Position numbers and translations under genes: made by a program
From: JAHRAW01 sp965212085
Lineage (GTDB): Bacteria > Pseudomonadota > Gammaproteobacteria > Arenicellales > Poriferihabitantaceae
Reading direction: 5' to 3'
DNA: 64,000 bases
NCBI GenBank assembly: GCA_965212085.1
Contig: OZ243042.1
Location: 186,001-250,000 of the forward strand
Notes under the pieces: generated by a model
The model's database searches: none
What the model saw: the letters and a program-made list of their open reading frames with translations, nothing else
What the model was told of the DNA's origin: nothing
Shown: positions 33,945 through 42,868 of the stretch, piece by piece
Layout of the letters: every line of letters begins with the position of its first letter
How positions within the stretch are numbered: position 1 is the stretch's first letter

Positions 33945-36900
33945 ATGACCACCGACACCACCGAACGCGGCCTTGAGCGGCTGATCTGCACGGCGCTGAC
34001 CGGCCTGTCATGCGATCCGCCGAAGACGGGCGAGCGCCCGGCGGTCTGTGGTTACGGCTGGATGTGCGGATACCCCGGCGATTACGACCGCGAATATTGC
34101 GTGGATTTGTTCCAACTTGCGGCTTTTCTGCGGGATACCCAGCCTGACATTGCCGATGCGCTTGATCTCGACGAGGGCAAACCGGCGCGGCGCAAATTTC
34201 TGGCGCGGTTGCAGGGCGAGATCAGTAAGCGCGGCGTTATTGAGGTGCTGCGTCACGGCATCAAGCATGGCGCGCATAATCTCGACCTTTTTTATGGCAC
34301 GCCGTCGGCGGGCAACGAGCAAGCCAGGGTGCGCTTTGACGCTAACCGCTTTTCGGTTACGCGGCAACTTCGTTACAGCCGCGATGAGACGGGGTTGGCG
34401 CTTGACCTTGCGTTGTTTATCAACGGCCTGCCCATAGCCACCTTTGAGTTAAAGAACAACCTGACCAAGCAGACCGTGAGCGACGCGGTGTTGCAGTATC
34501 AGAAAGACCGCGACCCGCGCGAGAAATTGTTTGAGTTTGGGCGTTGCATGGCGCATTTTGCGGTGGATGAAAACGAGGTGCGATTCTGTACGCACCTCAA
34601 GGGCAAGGCGTCGTGGTTCCTGCCTTTCAATCGCGGCTGGAACGACGGCGCGGGCAATCCGCCCAACCCGGACGGACGCAAGACCGATTATCTGTGGCAC
34701 GAGGTGCTGACCCGCGAGGGCCTGACCAACATCCTCGAAAACTATGCCCAGGTGGTCGTAACCAAAGATGACAAGACCGGGAGAAAGAAAAAGGATCAGA
34801 TCTGGCCGCGCTACCATCAACTTGACGTTGTGCGGCGATTGCTGGACGATGTTGAAGAAAAAGGCGCGGGCAGACGCTACCTGATTCAACATTCGGCGGG
34901 TAGCGGAAAGTCAAACTCCATTGCGTGGCTGGCGCACCAACTGATCGGGCTTGTCAAAAACGACCAGCCGGTTTTTGATTCGATTATCGTCGTCACCGAC
35001 CGGCGCATCCTTGACCGGCAAATTCACGACACGATAAAACAGTTCGCGCAAGTGGGCGCGACGGTGGGGCACGCCGAACGCTCGGGAGATTTGCGCGAGT
35101 TCATCGAGAGCGGCAAGAAAATCATCATCTCCACGGTGCAGAAGTTCCCGTTCATCCTCGACGAGATCGGCAACGAGCAGCGCGGCGGTTGTTTTGCCAT
35201 CATCATTGACGAGGCACATTCCAGCCAGGGCGGCAGAACTTCGGCGGCGATTTCCAAGGCACTTTCGGAAGACGGGCGGGAAGTGGCGGACGAAACCTTT
35301 GAAGACCAAATCAACCGGGAAATAGAGGCGCGCCAATTATTGCCCAACGCTAGTTATTTCGCGTTCACCGCCACGCCGAAGCACAAGACCCTGGAAATCT
35401 TCGGCGACCCGGAACCGCAGCCGGATGGAACGGTAAAGCACCTGCCTTTCCACAGTTACACGATGAAACAGGCGATTCAGGAGGGCTTTATCCTCGACGT
35501 GCTGGCGCGCTATACGCCGGTCAACAGTTACTACAAGTTGGCCAAGACCATCGAGACCGACCCTGAGTTCGACAACAAACGCGCGAAGAAGAAATTGCGG
35601 CGTTACGTTGAAGGCCACGACCACGCGATTCGGCTCAAGGCCGGGATTATGGTGGACCATTTCCACGAGCAGGTGCTGGCCCATCGCAAGATCGGCGGAC
35701 ATGCGCGGGCCATGGTGGTGACGAATGGCATCCGGAGGGCCATTCAGTATTTCCACGCCATCCGCGAGTATCTGGGCGAACGCAAAAGCCCGTATCAGGC
35801 AATCGTCGCGTTTTCCGGCGAGCATGAATATGGCGGCGCGAGTCAAACCGAGTCCTCGCTCAACGGTTTTCCCTCCGGAAAGATTGCCGACAAAATCCGG
35901 GAAGATCCGTATCGTTTTCTGGTTTGCGCCGACAAGTTTCAGACCGGCTACGACGAGCCGTTGCTGCACACCATGTACGTGGACAAGCACCTCTCCGGCA
36001 TCAAGGCGGTGCAGACGTTGTCGCGCCTCAACCGCGCGGACCCACGGAAAGGCGACGTTTTTGTGCTCGACTTCATAAACGACACGGACACCATTCGGGA
36101 CTCGTTCGCCGATTACTACCGCACGACGATCCTGTCCGATGAAACCGACCCCGACAAACTTCATGACATGAAGGCCACGTTGGACGGCCACCAGGTTTAC
36201 GCACCGGAACAAGTCACCGACCTCGTGAAACTGTACCTCGGCGGAGCGGAGCGCGCACGGTTAGACTCCATCCTCGATACCTGCGTGGAGATTTACATAA
36301 CCCAACTGGACGAAAACAACCAGGTGGAATTCAAGGGCACGGCGAAGGCATTCATACGAATGTACGGGTTCCTTTCCGCCATCCTTCCCTACCCCAACCC
36401 TGAGTGGGAGAAGTTGTCGATCTTTTTGAATTTCCTCGTATTAAAACTGCCGGCACCGGTCGAGGAAGATTTGTCCAAAGGGATACTGGAAACCATAGAC
36501 ATGGACAGTTATCGCGCCGAGAAGCAGGCGATGGAGAACATCGGACTTCCCGATCAGGACGCCGAGATTGACCCGTTGCCGCCCGACGGCGGACTCAGTA
36601 TATCCGAAGCGGAAATGAAACGCTTGTCGGACATCCTCAATGATTTCAACAACCAGTTCGGAAACACTCAGTGGAAAGACGGAGACCGGGTGGGAAAACT
36701 TATTACCGAGGACATCCCGAACCGCGTCAAAGCCGACCCCGCGTATCAAAACGCCAGGACGAACTCCGATAAACAAAACGCGCGCATTGAACACGACAAG
36801 GCGTTGGATCGCGTGATGGCGGACGTGCTCAAAGACGACACGGAATTGTTCAAGCAATTCGCGGACAACGAAGACTTCAAAAGATGGATGGGGAATATGG

Positions 36901-36953
36901 TGTTCAACCTGACGTATACGCAACCGCTCACCCCGCCGCCACCCGCAGCCTGA
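33945..36953 (+). CDS. hsdR: Type I restriction enzyme endonuclease subunit HsdR
   Basis: Motor and nuclease subunit, 1002 residues. The N-terminal nuclease site includes TFELKNNLTKQT (Glu168, Lys170). The SF2 translocase has Walker A HSAGSGKSNS with Lys322 and the DEAH box at residues 422-425 (IIDEAHSSQGG), followed by YFAFTATPKHKTLEIFG. The protein is complete. Base composition returns to the GC-rich host-like level seen in hsdM. It ends by overlapping the convergent yhhQ gene by 26 bases. Confidence 0.95.
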   Translation: MTTDTTERGLERLICTALTGLSCDPPKTGERPAVCGYGWMCGYPGDYDREYCVDLFQLAAFLRDTQPDIADALDLDEGKPARRKFLARLQGEISKRGVIEVLRHGIKHGAHNLDLFYGTPSAGNEQARVRFDANRFSVTRQLRYSRDETGLALDLALFINGLPIATFELKNNLTKQTVSDAVLQYQKDRDPREKLFEFGRCMAHFAVDENEVRFCTHLKGKASWFLPFNRGWNDGAGNPPNPDGRKTDYLWHEVLTREGLTNILENYAQVVVTKDDKTGRKKKDQIWPRYHQLDVVRRLLDDVEEKGAGRRYLIQHSAGSGKSNSIAWLAHQLIGLVKNDQPVFDSIIVVTDRRILDRQIHDTIKQFAQVGATVGHAERSGDLREFIESGKKIIISTVQKFPFILDEIGNEQRGGCFAIIIDEAHSSQGGRTSAAISKALSEDGREVADETFEDQINREIEARQLLPNASYFAFTATPKHKTLEIFGDPEPQPDGTVKHLPFHSYTMKQAIQEGFILDVLARYTPVNSYYKLAKTIETDPEFDNKRAKKKLRRYVEGHDHAIRLKAGIMVDHFHEQVLAHRKIGGHARAMVVTNGIRRAIQYFHAIREYLGERKSPYQAIVAFSGEHEYGGASQTESSLNGFPSGKIADKIREDPYRFLVCADKFQTGYDEPLLHTMYVDKHLSGIKAVQTLSRLNRADPRKGDVFVLDFINDTDTIRDSFADYYRTTILSDETDPDKLHDMKATLDGHQVYAPEQVTDLVKLYLGGAERARLDSILDTCVEIYITQLDENNQVEFKGTAKAFIRMYGFLSAILPYPNPEWEKLSIFLNFLVLKLPAPVEEDLSKGILETIDMDSYRAEKQAMENIGLPDQDAEIDPLPPDGGLSISEAEMKRLSDILNDFNNQFGNTQWKDGDRVGKLITEDIPNRVKADPAYQNARTNSDKQNARIEHDKALDRVMADVLKDDTELFKQFADNEDFKRWMGNMVFNLTYTQPLTPPPPAA

Positions 36954-37509
36954 GATAGTTCAACAAAACCCCGTAAGCCGGCAAAAACACGAGAATGGAC
37001 ACCACGATCTTGAAGCCGAGGTCAACGGTGGCCAGTTCCATCCAGTGGTTGGCCATGAAGGCGTCGGTTGAGCGGTGGAACGCTACGGCGTAGAACAGGT
37101 AGGTGTCGGTGATGTTGGCGAAGAAGGTTGAGATCATCGGCGCCGTCCACCAGCGGCGGCTGCGTTCGCGGATTTTTTGGAAGACCGCGATGTCCAGCAG
37201 TTGCCCGAACAGGTACGCGGTGCCGCTGGCGATGCCGATGCGCCAGTCGGCGAGCCATGCGCTGATGAGGATCGCCGGGGCGTAGGCGATGGCGACGATG
37301 ATGCGCGCGTTGTGTTGGTTGGACAAGCGCACGGTGAGGTCGGTGGCGAGGATGACCAGCGGGAACACGAACATTCCCCAGGTGAAGTGGTAGCCGGCGA
37401 CCGAGGCGGTGAACTGCACGGCGTAGTTGGCGAGGGCGATCACGGCGACGTGAAACAACGCGAGGTTGCACACCAGTTTTGGGTTGCGGATTTTCGGCAC
37501 GGGAAACAC
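36928..37509 (-). CDS. yhhQ: Queuosine precursor transporter, YhhQ family (DUF165/VUT)
   Basis: Inner-membrane transporter for 7-cyano- or 7-aminomethyl-7-deazaguanine, precursors of queuosine in tRNA. About six membrane helices; NYAVQFTASVAGYHFTWGMF, ATDLTVRLSN and ANHWMELATVDLGFKI are strongly YhhQ-like. I chose the GTG at 37509, giving 193 residues; a frame from 37674 would add a Pro-rich stretch and a heptamer tandem repeat unlike the family. Its 3' end overlaps hsdR by 26 bases, tail to tail. The same precursors are used in some DNA modification systems, but no dpd genes are seen. Confidence 0.88.
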   Translation of the reverse strand: MFPVPKIRNPKLVCNLALFHVAVIALANYAVQFTASVAGYHFTWGMFVFPLVILATDLTVRLSNQHNARIIVAIAYAPAILISAWLADWRIGIASGTAYLFGQLLDIAVFQKIRERSRRWWTAPMISTFFANITDTYLFYAVAFHRSTDAFMANHWMELATVDLGFKIVVSILVFLPAYGVLLNYLRLRVAAG

Positions 37510-37553
37510 GGGAATCGGTATCGGCGGAAGGCGGGTTGCGGGAAGCGGCGGGT

Positions 37554-37583
37554 TGTGAATGGTGAATGGTGAATGGTGAATGG
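37554..37583. repeat. Four-copy 7-bp tandem repeat upstream of yhhQ
   Basis: GTGAATG is repeated four times (GTGAATGGTGAATGGTGAAT...). It lies 45-75 bases before the chosen yhhQ start and would shift frame if translated from the upstream ATG. Confidence 0.85.
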
Positions 37584-37718
37584 CGAGGGTATCACACCGG
37601 GCCGGCACGCAGGCGCGAACTTGTATTATTGTGATAAGGTTCGCACCGGCGTTTGAGAAATCGGCGGCCATCAAGTTACGAAAGTTACGGCGATAAAATC
37701 ACAAAGCGAGGCGGGAAC

Positions 37719-38828
37719 ATGAAAACACGAGCGGCGGTTGCGTGGCAGGCGGGCAAGCCCCTGGAGATTGAGGAGGTCGAGTTGGACGGCCCCAAAGCCG
37801 GGGAAGTGCTGGTGCAAATCAAGGCCACGGGCGTCTGCCACACCGACGCCTTCACGCTGAGCGGCGAGGATCCAGAAGGGGTTTTCCCGTCCATCCTCGG
37901 CCACGAAGGCGCCGGCGTTGTGGTTGAAGTCGGCGCCGGGGTGAAGTCGGTCAAGGCCGGCGATCACGTCATCCCCCTGTACACCGCCGAATGCGGCGAG
38001 TGCAAGTTCTGCAAGTCCGGCAAGACCAACTTGTGTTCATCGGTGCGCGCCACCCAGGGCCGCGGCGTGATGCCCGACGGCACCAGCCGTTTCTCCGTGA
38101 ACGGCAAACCGGTTTACCACTACATGGGAACCAGCACCTTTTCCGAGTACACCGTGGTCGCCGAAGTGTCGGTGGCGGTGGTCGGCAAAAAAGCGCCGTT
38201 CGAAAAAATCTGCCTGCTCGGCTGCGGCGTCACCACCGGCATCGGCGCGGTAAAAAACACCGCCAAGGTTGAACCGGGGGCGACGGTGGCGGTGTTCGGC
38301 CTCGGCGGCATCGGCCTTGCGGTGATTCAGGGCGCGGTCATGGCCGGGGCCGGGCGCATCATCGGCATTGACGTCAACCCGGACAAGTTCGCGCTCGCCA
38401 AACAAATGGGCACCACCGACTTTGTCAATCCCAAAGACCACGACCAACCCTTGCAAGAGGTCATCGTTGACCTGACTGATGGCGGCGTGGATTATTCGTT
38501 TGAGTGCATCGGCAACGTCAGCGTCATGCGCGCGGCGCTGGAATGTTGCCACAAGGGCTGGGGCGAAAGCATCGTCATCGGCGTCGCCGGCGCCGGTCAG
38601 GAAATCAGCACGCGCCCGTTTCAACTGGTGACCGGCCGCGTGTGGCGGGGCTCGGCGTTCGGCGGCGTCAAGGGCCGCAGCCAGCTGCCGGAGATGGTCG
38701 AACAATCCATGCGCGGCGAAATCAACCTTGACCCGTTCGTCACCCACACCATGGGGCTGGAAGACATCAACAAGGCTTTCGATTTGATGCACGCGGGCGA
38801 GAGCATTCGCTCGGTGATTATTTATTAG
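37719..38828 (+). CDS. adhC: S-(hydroxymethyl)glutathione dehydrogenase / class III alcohol dehydrogenase
   Basis: NAD-dependent zinc enzyme that oxidises the glutathione adduct of formaldehyde and reduces S-nitrosoglutathione. The ATG at 37719 gives 369 residues, the standard class III length. Catalytic zinc ligands lie in VCHTDAFTLSGEDPEG and GHEGAG; the structural zinc site is CGECKFCKSGKTNLC; the coenzyme fold has GLGGIGLAVIQGA. No S-formylglutathione hydrolase is adjacent. It diverges from yhhQ. Confidence 0.96.
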   Translation: MKTRAAVAWQAGKPLEIEEVELDGPKAGEVLVQIKATGVCHTDAFTLSGEDPEGVFPSILGHEGAGVVVEVGAGVKSVKAGDHVIPLYTAECGECKFCKSGKTNLCSSVRATQGRGVMPDGTSRFSVNGKPVYHYMGTSTFSEYTVVAEVSVAVVGKKAPFEKICLLGCGVTTGIGAVKNTAKVEPGATVAVFGLGGIGLAVIQGAVMAGAGRIIGIDVNPDKFALAKQMGTTDFVNPKDHDQPLQEVIVDLTDGGVDYSFECIGNVSVMRAALECCHKGWGESIVIGVAGAGQEISTRPFQLVTGRVWRGSAFGGVKGRSQLPEMVEQSMRGEINLDPFVTHTMGLEDINKAFDLMHAGESIRSVIIY

Positions 38829-38873
38829 CCGAAAGTTTTTTTTCAATCCGCCGCACGGCACCGCACGACGCAG

Positions 38874-39818
38874 TCAAACCGGACCCGCGCCACCCGGCCG
38901 ACGGAACGGCCCGGGCCGCCCGGACGCGCCGCCGCCCACCAACTCCATCACGGCGCGCACCGCAACCGCGAGCATAATCACCGCGCCGCCGATGATGGTC
39001 CACAACGAAGGCCGCTCGTTGATCACCAGCCACACCCACAGCGGCCCCAGCGTGAACTCCAGCAGCATGAACAGCGTTACCTCGGCGGCGGCCAGGTGCC
39101 GGGAAGCGTAGATGAACAGCCAGTTTGCCAGCCCGGAAAGCAGCCCGCCCCAGATAAAACTCAACAGCAAGTCGTGGGGCGAGATGGCCAGGTCGCCGGC
39201 CTGCACGATGGCCGAGACCACGATGATAACCACCGATGAGATGAGCAGCGCCGGCAGCATTTCTTTCTGCCGCTTGCTGCGCAGGATCACCGTGTACAAC
39301 GCGAACAACACCGCGGTCGCCAGCGCGAAAGCGTTGCCCGCCGCGAGGCCCATGGTGATGCCCTCGAACACCATCACCGACAGCCCGGCGGCGGCCACCA
39401 GCATGGTCAGCAACGTCGCCCTGGTCAGTTTTTCCTTGAGCAAAACCCGCGCCAGGAAGGCGGCGAAAAACGGAATGGCGCCGAGGATGAACAACGTGTT
39501 GGCCACCGTGGTCTCGGTCAGCGCCTGCAAAAACGCCATCCCGGCCAGGCCGAGCAACACCCCGGCAAGGCAGCCCAGCGCGCCGATGTTGCCGACCGCC
39601 GAGATCGCCCGGCTTCGGTAGCGCAGCAAAAGAAAAACGCTGACCATGCCGAACAACGCCACCGAGCGGTGAAAGTTGATCTGCCAGGGAAGCGCCGCTT
39701 CCATGCTGCGTATGATGAGGCCGCCGAAGCTGATGACCACCGAGCTGAGCACCATCATCAGCATGGCAAGTCCGCGCTTCGAGTCAACGGCGGGGGGTGT
39801 TGGCGGAGCGTTGTTCAT
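38874..39818 (-). CDS. DMT-superfamily (EamA) transporter
   Basis: Inner-membrane protein of 314 residues with about ten hydrophobic helices arranged as two EamA repeats (the first starting SSVVISFGGLIIRSM; the second ALYTVILRSKRQKEM, ending FTLGPLWVWLVINERPS). These proteins usually export metabolites or amino acids. A glycine/proline-rich tail follows. It is transcribed away from the class III PLP-enzyme gene, with 79 bases between starts. Substrate unknown. Confidence 0.88.
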   Translation of the reverse strand: MNNAPPTPPAVDSKRGLAMLMMVLSSVVISFGGLIIRSMEAALPWQINFHRSVALFGMVSVFLLLRYRSRAISAVGNIGALGCLAGVLLGLAGMAFLQALTETTVANTLFILGAIPFFAAFLARVLLKEKLTRATLLTMLVAAAGLSVMVFEGITMGLAAGNAFALATAVLFALYTVILRSKRQKEMLPALLISSVVIIVVSAIVQAGDLAISPHDLLLSFIWGGLLSGLANWLFIYASRHLAAAEVTLFMLLEFTLGPLWVWLVINERPSLWTIIGGAVIMLAVAVRAVMELVGGGASGRPGPFRRPGGAGPV

Positions 39819-39897
39819 TTGCGGATTCTACCCCCCATCCAAGGTAGCCGGATACACCATTACTGGTATCATCAAAGCCACCCCCACCTCCACATCC

Positions 39898-41259
39898 ATG
39901 GAACCCGCCATGCCCGACCCCGAATCCACCCTTGAACCCACCGAAGGCGACGTCAACCTCTCCGCCCGGCGCGCGGCCTGGGCCGCGGATCACATTGACC
40001 GCGAAACCGCGCTACTACTTGACCAGGACGCGCGTTATTTTCTGCATCAATCGCTGTCCACGCCCTGCCTGAACGCGCTGCGCGGGAGCCATGACATTCA
40101 CCTCGAAGACCTGCAAGGCCGCCAAATCATGGACTTCCACGGCAACAGCGTGCACCAGGTCGGCTACGGCAACCCGCGCGTCATCAAGGCGGTCAAAGCG
40201 CAACTCGAACGCCTGCCCTTCTGCCCGAGGCGTTACACCAACCGGGCGGCGGTGGACCTCGCCCGGCGGCTTACCGAACTGGCGCCGCGCGGACTCGACA
40301 AGGTGTTGTTTTCGCCGGGCGGCACCGGCGCCGTCGGCATGGCCCTCAAACTCGCCCGCCACGCCACCGGCCGCCACAAAACCATCTCCATGTGGGACAG
40401 TTTCCACGGCGCTTCCCTGGACGCCATTTCCATCGGCGGCGAAGCATTGTTCCGCAAGGACGCGGGGCCGCTGCTGCCCGGCACCGAACACATCCCGCCG
40501 CCGACCCGCGGCCATTGCCATTTCAACTGCAGCGATGAAGCGCACACCGGCTGCACCGACTACCTCGACTACGTGCTCGGCGTGCAGGGCGACGTGGCCG
40601 CGGTCATCGCCGAGCCCATGCGCTGGACCACGGTGGAGCCGCCGCCGCCGGACTACTGGCGGCGCGCCGGGGAGATCTGCGCCCACCACGGCGCGCTGCT
40701 GATTTTGGATGAAATCCCCTCGGCCCTGGGGCGCACCGGGCGGATGTTCGTGTGCGAGCACTTCGGGGTAGTCCCGGATATGCTGGTGATCGGCAAGGGG
40801 CTGGGCGGCGGCGTGTTTCCGATGGCGGCGCTGCTCGCCAAAGGCGAACTGGACGTCGCCGCCGACCGCGCCCTCGGCCACTACACCCACGAAAAAAGCC
40901 CGGTGGGCTGCGCCGCCGCGCTGGCGACCCTCGACTGCCTGCTGGAAGACGGCCTGCTGGCGTCCGCCGTTGAACTCGGTGCCCGTGCGTTGCAACGCCT
41001 GAACGGGATGCAAAAAAAATACGCGCTCATCCACGAAACGCGCGGGCTGGGCCTGCACCTCGGCGTCGAACTGCGCCGCAACCAACGCCCCGCCAACGAC
41101 GAAGCCGACGCCGTGCTCTATCATTCCCTGGCCCGCGGACTCAGCTACAAGGTCGGCGGCGGCTGCGTGCTGACGCTGTGCCCGCCGCTGACCATCACCG
41201 GCGATGAACTCGACCGCGCGCTGGACATCGTTGAGGAAGGTATCGCATCGGTAAGTTAA
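39898..41259 (+). CDS. Class III PLP enzyme; resembles (R)-1-hydroxy-2-aminoethylphosphonate ammonia-lyase (PbfA)
   Basis: Fold-type I PLP enzyme of 453 residues from the ATG at 39898 (an in-frame ATG at 39910 is possible). PLP is bound by Lys300 in VIGKGLGGGVFP, with ILDEIPSALGRTG before it. The N-terminal signature EGDVNLSARRAAW, RYFLHQSLSTPCLNAL and DFHGNSVHQVGYG are not those of GABA or ornithine aminotransferases and recall the PbfA group, which releases ammonia from a hydroxylated aminophosphonate. No other phosphonate gene is visible, so an aminotransferase role on another substrate remains open. Confidence 0.8.
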   Translation: MEPAMPDPESTLEPTEGDVNLSARRAAWAADHIDRETALLLDQDARYFLHQSLSTPCLNALRGSHDIHLEDLQGRQIMDFHGNSVHQVGYGNPRVIKAVKAQLERLPFCPRRYTNRAAVDLARRLTELAPRGLDKVLFSPGGTGAVGMALKLARHATGRHKTISMWDSFHGASLDAISIGGEALFRKDAGPLLPGTEHIPPPTRGHCHFNCSDEAHTGCTDYLDYVLGVQGDVAAVIAEPMRWTTVEPPPPDYWRRAGEICAHHGALLILDEIPSALGRTGRMFVCEHFGVVPDMLVIGKGLGGGVFPMAALLAKGELDVAADRALGHYTHEKSPVGCAAALATLDCLLEDGLLASAVELGARALQRLNGMQKKYALIHETRGLGLHLGVELRRNQRPANDEADAVLYHSLARGLSYKVGGGCVLTLCPPLTITGDELDRALDIVEEGIASVS

Positions 41260-41349
41260 TGCGCCGGCTTTACTCGGCTCCGTCGCAAATCGCAGGCGGA
41301 TAAGTTGTATTTTTGCGGCGCGAGATTATTCCACACACGGAACAACGTT

Positions 41350-41793
41350 ATGACCACCGCCGGACTGCCCTCCCTGTTCATCGGCTCGCTGCTCGCTTCC
41401 AGCGTGTTGCCCGGCGGCGTGGAGGTTTTGTTGTACGCGATGGTGGAATCTGGCGGCCACTCGTCGGCGGCGTTGCTCACCACGGCCACCATCGGCAACA
41501 CCCTCGGCGGCCTCACCACCTACGCGGTCGGGCTATTGTTGTACGGCGGCCTGGCGCGGGTGTCGTGGGGACAGCGGCTGCGCGCGCGTTTCAAACTGGA
41601 GCAGACCGCCCTCGCGCGGGTGCGCCGCTGGGGGGTGCCCTGCCTGTTGTTCTCGTGGATGCCGGTGGTCGGCGATCCATTGTGCCTCGCCGCGGGTTAT
41701 CTGCGCCTGGCTTTCTGGCCGAGCGCGCTTACGATCGCCGCCGGAAAATTCCTGCGTTACCTGGCGTTGTTGTGGTTGTTCGGCTGGCGCTAA
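41350..41793 (+). CDS. YqaA-family (DedA-like, SNARE-associated) membrane protein
   Basis: A 147-residue inner-membrane protein with about four hydrophobic segments (LPSLFIGSLLASSVLPGG, ALLTTATIGNTLGGLTTYAV, CLLFSWMPVVGDPLCLAAG). The motif GDPLCLAAGYLRL is typical of the YqaA branch of DedA-like proteins. The function of this branch is unclear; envelope lipid transport has been suggested for DedA relatives. The ATG at 41350 matches the family start; an upstream frame from 41305 is not conserved-looking. Confidence 0.82.
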   Translation: MTTAGLPSLFIGSLLASSVLPGGVEVLLYAMVESGGHSSAALLTTATIGNTLGGLTTYAVGLLLYGGLARVSWGQRLRARFKLEQTALARVRRWGVPCLLFSWMPVVGDPLCLAAGYLRLAFWPSALTIAAGKFLRYLALLWLFGWR

Positions 41794-41820
41794 TCGCCGG
41801 GCACTGATAGCACCGAGCGG

Positions 41821-42591
41821 CTAGTCTTTGTAGGAAGGATCCTGCCGCTCCAGCATGCGAATCAGCGCCGGCCATGAGCGCGTTGCCAGGTCATCCGGCC
41901 CCTCGTCCGGCGGGCGGCCAAACTCGGCCAGGCGCACCAGAACCTCGTCTTCGGGGGTCACGATTTCCGCCCCGGACGCCATGACGTCCACCTGAACCTT
42001 GCAGGCGTTCTCCAGCGTGTAGAGCAGGTAAAACGCCTCGGCCACCGTGCGCCCGGCGGACAGCAAGCCGTGGTTGTGCATGATCATCAGCCACTGACCG
42101 CCGATGTCCCGCCCCAGGCGTCGGCATTCCTCGTCGTTGTCGGTGGCGAGATCGTATTTGTGATAGCAGACCAGTTCCCGCACCTCGTTGGCCTGCTGGG
42201 TGAGCGGTAGCAGCCCACATTCCATACACGACACCGCCATACCGGCGCGGGTGTGACTGTGCAACACCGCGTTGACCTCCGGGCGCGCCTTGAGAACCGC
42301 AGTATGGATGGCGTGGCCGGCGTCGTTGTAGGGATAGTCGCCGGCGATCACGTTGCCGTCGAAATCCACCTTGAGCAAACTAGACGCGGTTACCTCATCA
42401 AACAACAGCCCGTAGGGATTGATCAGGTAGTGATCGTCCCGCCCCGGAACCCGCGCGCTTAGATGCGTAAAGATGAGATCAGTCCAGCCGAACCGCACGA
42501 ACAACCGGTAACAAGCCGCCAAATCCCGGCGCACCCGCCACTCTTTTTCGCTGATGGAATCCGCGATGGACTCCGAAGCAAGTATTGCCAT
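41821..42591 (-). CDS. Class II aldolase/adducin family protein
   Basis: Zinc-dependent aldolase-fold protein of 256 residues from the ATG at 42591, preceded by GGGGAGA; the frame extends to a TTG at 42609. The metal-site histidines are in VLHSHTRAGMAV and IMHNHGLLSAG. The opening RRDLAACYRLFVRFGWTDLIFTHLSARV is common in the adducin-like subgroup, whose substrates are often unknown; L-fuculose-phosphate aldolase activity should not be assumed. Confidence 0.9.
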   Translation of the reverse strand: MAILASESIADSISEKEWRVRRDLAACYRLFVRFGWTDLIFTHLSARVPGRDDHYLINPYGLLFDEVTASSLLKVDFDGNVIAGDYPYNDAGHAIHTAVLKARPEVNAVLHSHTRAGMAVSCMECGLLPLTQQANEVRELVCYHKYDLATDNDEECRRLGRDIGGQWLMIMHNHGLLSAGRTVAEAFYLLYTLENACKVQVDVMASGAEIVTPEDEVLVRLAEFGRPPDEGPDDLATRSWPALIRMLERQDPSYKD

Positions 42592-42721
42592 GTCAGTCTC
42601 CCCGGTCAATTTCGCCTGTGGTCCCGCTATTCCCCTCCCATTGTGAAGCGGACGGCTGCGGAGGTCAACTCGTTGTACAGGTCCATAATATACGGAATTC
42701 CAGATGAAAAACTACCCGTCA

Positions 42722-42780
42722 TTCCCGAACGATAGAAAAACAGGAAGCGTTAGCGACCGTTTGTTTCATCGTATCGGGAA
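42722..42780 (+). repeat. 59-bp hairpin (REP-like) element, copy B
   Basis: Same arms as copy A with a central AGCGTTAGCGACC; ends in ATCGTATCGGGAA. Lies in the leader region upstream of the aldolase gene. Confidence 0.85.
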
Positions 42781-42816
42781 TCCAGTTTTATATGCTTCGG
42801 CGGGGGTGGGGCGTAG

Positions 42817-42835
42817 GGACAGGTGCTACCTGTCC
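42817..42835. repeat. GGACAGGT...ACCTGTCC palindrome, variant 2
   Basis: GGACAGGTGCTACCTGTCC: the outer eight bases are complementary, with a three-base centre GCT. Compare 16773-16792. Confidence 0.75.
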
Positions 42836-42841
42836 ATATGT

Positions 42842-42868
42842 GGCAGTGAATCAGTGAACCTATACACC
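42842..42868 (-). repeat. GTTCACTAATTC-type dispersed repeat, copy 3 (partial)
   Basis: GGCAGTGAATCAGTGAACCT resembles the reverse of the copies at 16740 and 45551. It overlaps the last codons and stop of the haloacid dehalogenase gene. Confidence 0.65.

Larger units (their letters stand above)
42592..42859. other. Repeat-containing intergenic region
   Basis: No gene. It contains hairpin element copy B (42722-42780), a variant of the GGACAGGT palindrome (42817-42835) and the beginning of a GTTCAC-type repeat that reaches into the next gene's stop. Confidence 0.6.

Noticed and set aside
36928..37509. Part of a dpd-type 7-deazaguanine DNA modification cluster
   Set aside because: yhhQ is a common housekeeping transporter for tRNA queuosine, and no dpdA-K gene is visible.
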